A DNA stretch of 64,000 nucleotides from Lingula anatina (taxonomy: Eukaryota > Brachiopoda > Lingulata > Lingulida > Lingulidae): NCBI RefSeq assembly GCF_001039355.2, contig NW_019775513.1:1-64000 (forward strand). The letters are read 5' to 3'. Numbering within the stretch: position 1 is the stretch's first letter; the number at the start of each line of letters is the position of its first letter. A model generated the notes under the pieces. The model ran no database searches and was not told the DNA's origin. It saw nothing but the letters and a program-made list of their open reading frames with translations. Shown in pieces: positions 60,837-64,000 of this stretch. Position numbers and translations under genes: made by a program.

Positions 60837-63800
60837 GAAAATTTAGTCAAAATATGAATTGCTTAAATTTATTCAATATTTTCTGCTATTATGTTCTCCA
60901 CTCTATTTAAAAATTATTTTAATGTGTTCACTTTATTTCTCTGTCTGATGTACAAATATGAATTTCTTCAGAGATTTATATGGTGCCATTGGTTTCCCAC
61001 TCAAGCTAGCCAGGACTATAGTAGTAGGCAAGAAAGCAGATTTGGTCCGTAAATTGTTATTTGTCCTGACCTACTTCATACGCTGCAGTGAGGTCCATGA
61101 AAGTGGGGAGCACAGCTGGGAACCCCTTGAGGTGGATTTTGTGGACATTGAAGAGGGCAGTACCTCACAAACTGAACACCAGAGGGAGTTAGAGTGCAGA
61201 TCCCCTGGTTTGCAAGACAGGTCAGTACATGAGACTGAGCCAGTGCCAAGACTTCATGGTGATCTATGTTTACAGCTGGATTCATTAGACAGTGCCGTGT
61301 TCACAAGTTTTGACTCTACGTTAAGTTCAGAACCTTCTGTAAGAGGGAGGCATCCAGAGATGGCACTCTTCAACAGACAGAACAGTTCTAAAATTGAAGA
61401 TGTAGCTGATGAATGTTCTAGTCTAGATTTCAGTTTGGGTTCACTTTCAAGTCTGCCACTGACTGATCAGACAGAGGCAGTAAGTAATTTTAATGAATTA
61501 GTAAGAGGGGGAGAAGAGAAAAATGCCAGCATAGCACAAGGAAAAGCACCTTCTCTGTCTCACCATAGTAACATGTCAGAAATACAGAAGATTGAGAAAA
61601 AACAACACCTCTCATTCAGCAGTGCCAAAACAAACTTTAACACAGAAAGAACCCATTCTGATGTCTTCAGTAGTAGGATATTAAACAATGAGAAGAATGC
61701 AGCTACAAGAAAAGAACTCGGGGATAAAACATCAGTTACAATCATTGATGCCAACAGGAGGACAGTATCATTAACAGACAAAGATGCTCAGGATAATAAA
61801 ATACCTAGCAGCAGTCAGGTACCAGTGCTTTTTCATGAGCGCAGCCATTCGGACAGCTCCAACAACAGCAGTACCTCCCAGGCCTCTACTTGCCAGCTGG
61901 CAGTCGATTCAATCCAAGAACCAGCTGTGGAAAGAATTAGGCACGTGGGACGTTCAGTGTCAGATTTGAAATTAGATGACCATCAGACAATTAACAATGC
62001 TGGCTTGTTTAAGTCTAAATCATCAGAAATGTGCGCTGAATACAAAGAGCATGTTGGAACTTGGGATGCCTCATGTAAAGCTGCACAGCTTCCACAGCAG
62101 CATCTTTTGACTTCTTGTAAGGCCTGTATTCGTAACAATCAGCTGTCGCCCACTGTGGCCCTGCAGTGTCAACACCATGGAAAGCATGTGTACTTCAGGC
62201 AGCCCTCCATGGACAGCAGTACCATGTTTGATGAATACTTTCTGGGTGACAGTGAAGTGAAAACCATTGACGAGCTTGAGGTTAGAGATCGCCTTGCCAA
62301 AGCTGATACAACTAATCACAGGACTTCAATAGACTCTGCATATGAGGAAGAACATGGGAAAATATCACTTGTTGAGAAAGACTCCAAATTGGAGCACACC
62401 AAGGGAATACAAAGTAGGCCCAACCGCCCAAGTAAATTGGTCATAAATAAAAATAATACAGCTGAAGCAGACCAGGGACATGAGCGATCTCGCCATGACA
62501 GTTTTAACTCCAGCAGTAAAATGGAATTTCTGCGTAGTGATAGCTTCAGTGCTGGAAGTAAAAGTGATGGTGCTCGCCGTGACAGTGTGAGTAGTAAGGG
62601 GAGCACTCCAGCCAGATGCAGGTCTGTTACACCCACAGAGCTAGGTCGTAGACGCCACCAGTCTGAACTGAGCACGGCATCATCTCTACATGATGCTCTG
62701 GAGTACTTTGAGAGTCTGAAAGAGCTGCCATTACCAAGGTGAGCTTTAAATATCAGTATACATGTTAAGTAGGTTGGAGGCCTACATGTTTCAAGTAATT
62801 AGAAGACGGTCTTTGTAATCTCATTTATGTGAGAGAAACCAGTAGGAACTAAACAACTTACGAATATATCATAGATTGAATATATTACATATTTTTTATT
62901 ATCTATTTATATTATTAGAAATTTGCAGATTATTAATCGGAGGTAAAAGAAAGTGTTTGGTTTGGATTGATAAATCATTGTATTTGATATTTTTCAGCTT
63001 TACAAGCTGTCCCCAGGTGATAGAGAACAAGCTGTATGACAGTAACTTTGGCCACTCTCTGCTGGGCGGATACAATGACCACTACGTCTCTGACTTTGTG
63101 CTTCACGGCACCAGTGACACCAGCTTTTTAAAGCGCCTCAGAAAAGATTTGGTCATGACTGAGCAGGTAATGTGATTCATTGGAACACGACAAACTCAGT
63201 TTTGTTGCTAGCTTTAGAAAGGTGCTTGATTTTGATAGGTTAGAAAATCGGTTGAATTAAAGGTATAATAACTCTTCGTTTCGGCCAAAAAATGAATTTT
63301 CCTGGAGTAAACAACAATTTTCCCATACTTACCAATGGTTAATAAATCCATTTTTACATTCAAAGTTAGTCCCTGGTTTTTTTCTAAAAAGTTTGGTTTT
63401 TTGTTAAAATCTCTTAAGAGATTTTAACAGACTATAGCCATCAGTGGAGGTCACGTGATCTAAAGACAAGCTCAGATATCAGAATAATCGCTATAACTGC
63501 CGTTTTTGTGGTAAAACAGAATATATTTTATTTCTATGAGTTATTCACAATGTTTTTATTGTGAAATATAGATCTCATACGAAGAGTTATTATCCCTTTA
63601 ACATGAGCATGGTTTCAGCCCATGTCACATAACAGTTGACTTAAACATACATTATCTTTTATTTAAAAAAAATATTCATAGTTCTAATGTATTAAAGACT
63701 CCTGTGTTCAGAAGTTATTGTACTGGATTTTTTTTTCTGCAGAAAAAGAAATAATATATTTTCTTTTTTTTTTTGTTTCAGTATTCTATATTGGATGAGC

Positions 63801-63843
63801 CAGTGGCAGAAGCTGTATCCATAGTAGCTGACACATCTAACTG
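53912..63843 (+). CDS. FNIP: Folliculin-interacting protein (FNIP1/2 family), C-terminus beyond the window
   Basis: Sixteen exons, all phases agreeing, give 1126 codons: 53912-54003, 54935-55055, 55438-55548, 56085-56185, 56682-56747, 57276-57361, 58680-58763, 58957-59126, 59330-59412, 59507-59627, 59898-60073, 60285-60402, 60617-60669, 60972-62738, 62998-63166 and 63782-63843. FNIP partners folliculin and AMPK at the lysosome and takes part in RagC/D GTPase regulation upstream of mTORC1. Conserved segments include [20 protein letters not shown] (longin start), [24 protein letters not shown], a Ser-rich loop [103 protein letters not shown] and [18 protein letters not shown]. The 1767-nt exon encodes the long disordered middle. 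Human FNIP1 has about 1166 residues, so roughly 90 more should lie to the right. A tentative alternative first exon is listed separately. Confidence 0.95.
54191..54336 (+). CDS. Candidate alternative first coding exon of FNIP
   Basis: An ATG frame beginning [16 protein letters not shown] runs 146 nt to a donor (AGAAGG|GTAAAA), ending in phase 2, the same phase as exon 1, so it could join exon 2 in frame. Inserted after exon 1 it would meet a stop, so it could not be an internal exon. A second frame over the same bases (containing [16 protein letters not shown]) is also open and looks more protein-like but would not be in phase. Low certainty. Confidence 0.3.
57514..57600. repeat. (GT)n microsatellite followed by poly(T)
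   Basis: About 35 GT units, then about 16 T. It lies in FNIP intron 6. A poly-Thr/His frame on the opposite strand is an artefact of it. Confidence 0.95.
58113..58153. repeat. Alternating purine-pyrimidine tract (GT)n(GC)n
   Basis: GT repeats pass directly into GCGCGCACGCGCGCGC-type sequence and then CACAC, a long run able to adopt Z-DNA. It lies in FNIP intron 6. Confidence 0.85.
60782..60830. repeat. Poly(T) tract
   Basis: About 48 T in FNIP intron 13. Its exact length is unreliable in any assembly. Confidence 0.9.
63261..63597. mobile_element. Complete TTAA-flanked MITE (piggyBac-type target)
   Basis: Inverted ends AGGTATAATAACTCTTCGT and ACGAAGAGTTATTATCCCT are flanked by TTAA on both sides (63257-63260 and 63598-63601). 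TTAA duplication is the hallmark of piggyBac transposition. It is about 337 bp, non-coding, and lies in FNIP intron 15. A left-end fragment occurs at 10042. Confidence 0.78.
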
Positions 63844-64000
63844 GTAAGGTTTATAGTTTTGTATTTCAATGTTTTGAAAATGTAATTTATGGAGTTACTG
63901 GCCTAGTATGTATTTCGATTGAGTTTTTTTGATTTGTTTCTGTAAAACTTTTTCCCATATCCCTTGCCGTTTTCTTTTTCCGTAAGTCTTTCTATGCCTT

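Noticed and set aside
61560-62675. Minus-strand frames of 73, 82 and 119 codons
   Set aside because: They are shadows of the long FNIP exon on the plus strand.

Overview
This is a eukaryotic nuclear window: spliced genes with GT/AG introns, microsatellites, MITE-like elements and a 5'-truncated LINE. Gene content (MRE11, folliculin-interacting protein, a cilia/flagella protein of the CFAP96/C4orf47 family, a zona pellucida domain protein), high A+T content and the dispersed repeat types suggest an invertebrate metazoan, most likely a marine spiralian (mollusc, brachiopod or similar). Species cannot be fixed from sequence alone. Single N bases at 7872 and 38943 mark uncertain points in the assembly.

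Layout. 1-4 kb: a short unrecognised protein (2365-2820, +) and a dispersed repeat. 4.9-7.8 kb: a secreted zona pellucida (ZP) domain gene (+), seven coding exons, whose 3' part is not found. 8.96-9.78 kb: an unrecognised two-exon gene fragment (-). 9.8-15 kb: mobile-element debris, including a fold-back element with TA target duplication and a 3 kb interval bounded by inverted repeats. 15.1-34 kb (-): the main discovery. 34.3-47.2 kb (-): two near-identical copies of CFAP96, one lacking its first exon, separated by unrelated sequence with a Ulp1-protease fragment. 48.3-52.3 kb (+): complete MRE11, head-to-head with intact CFAP96. 53.9-63.8 kb (+): FNIP, sixteen coding exons inside the window, with the last stretch beyond the right edge.

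Main discovery. The 15-34 kb locus is built like Drosophila lola or mod(mdg4), but with different domains and no BTB domain. A shared N-terminal region of 305 codons (exons 32912-32804 and 32243-31438) ends at one phase-0 splice donor. Nine units lie downstream. Each starts at its own phase-0 acceptor and ends in its own stop codon. Four carry a basic helical module, three a C2H2 BED/TTF-like finger, one a pipsqueak/CENP-B-like helix-turn-helix, and one an unnamed conserved-looking domain. Alternative 3' splicing would give one regulatory N-terminus at least nine different putative DNA-binding C-termini.

The introns suggest how a unit is chosen. A motif just downstream of the shared donor (31381-31402, repeated at 31219-31235) is complementary in the transcript to related motifs upstream of eight of the nine units. 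This is the layout of the docking and selector RNA elements known from Dscam exon clusters. For unit 3 the match is 16 contiguous pairs, and that unit's selector was moved about 1.25 kb away by a later LINE insertion. RNA pairing and splicing are inferences; the exon phases, stop codons and motifs are read directly from the sequence.
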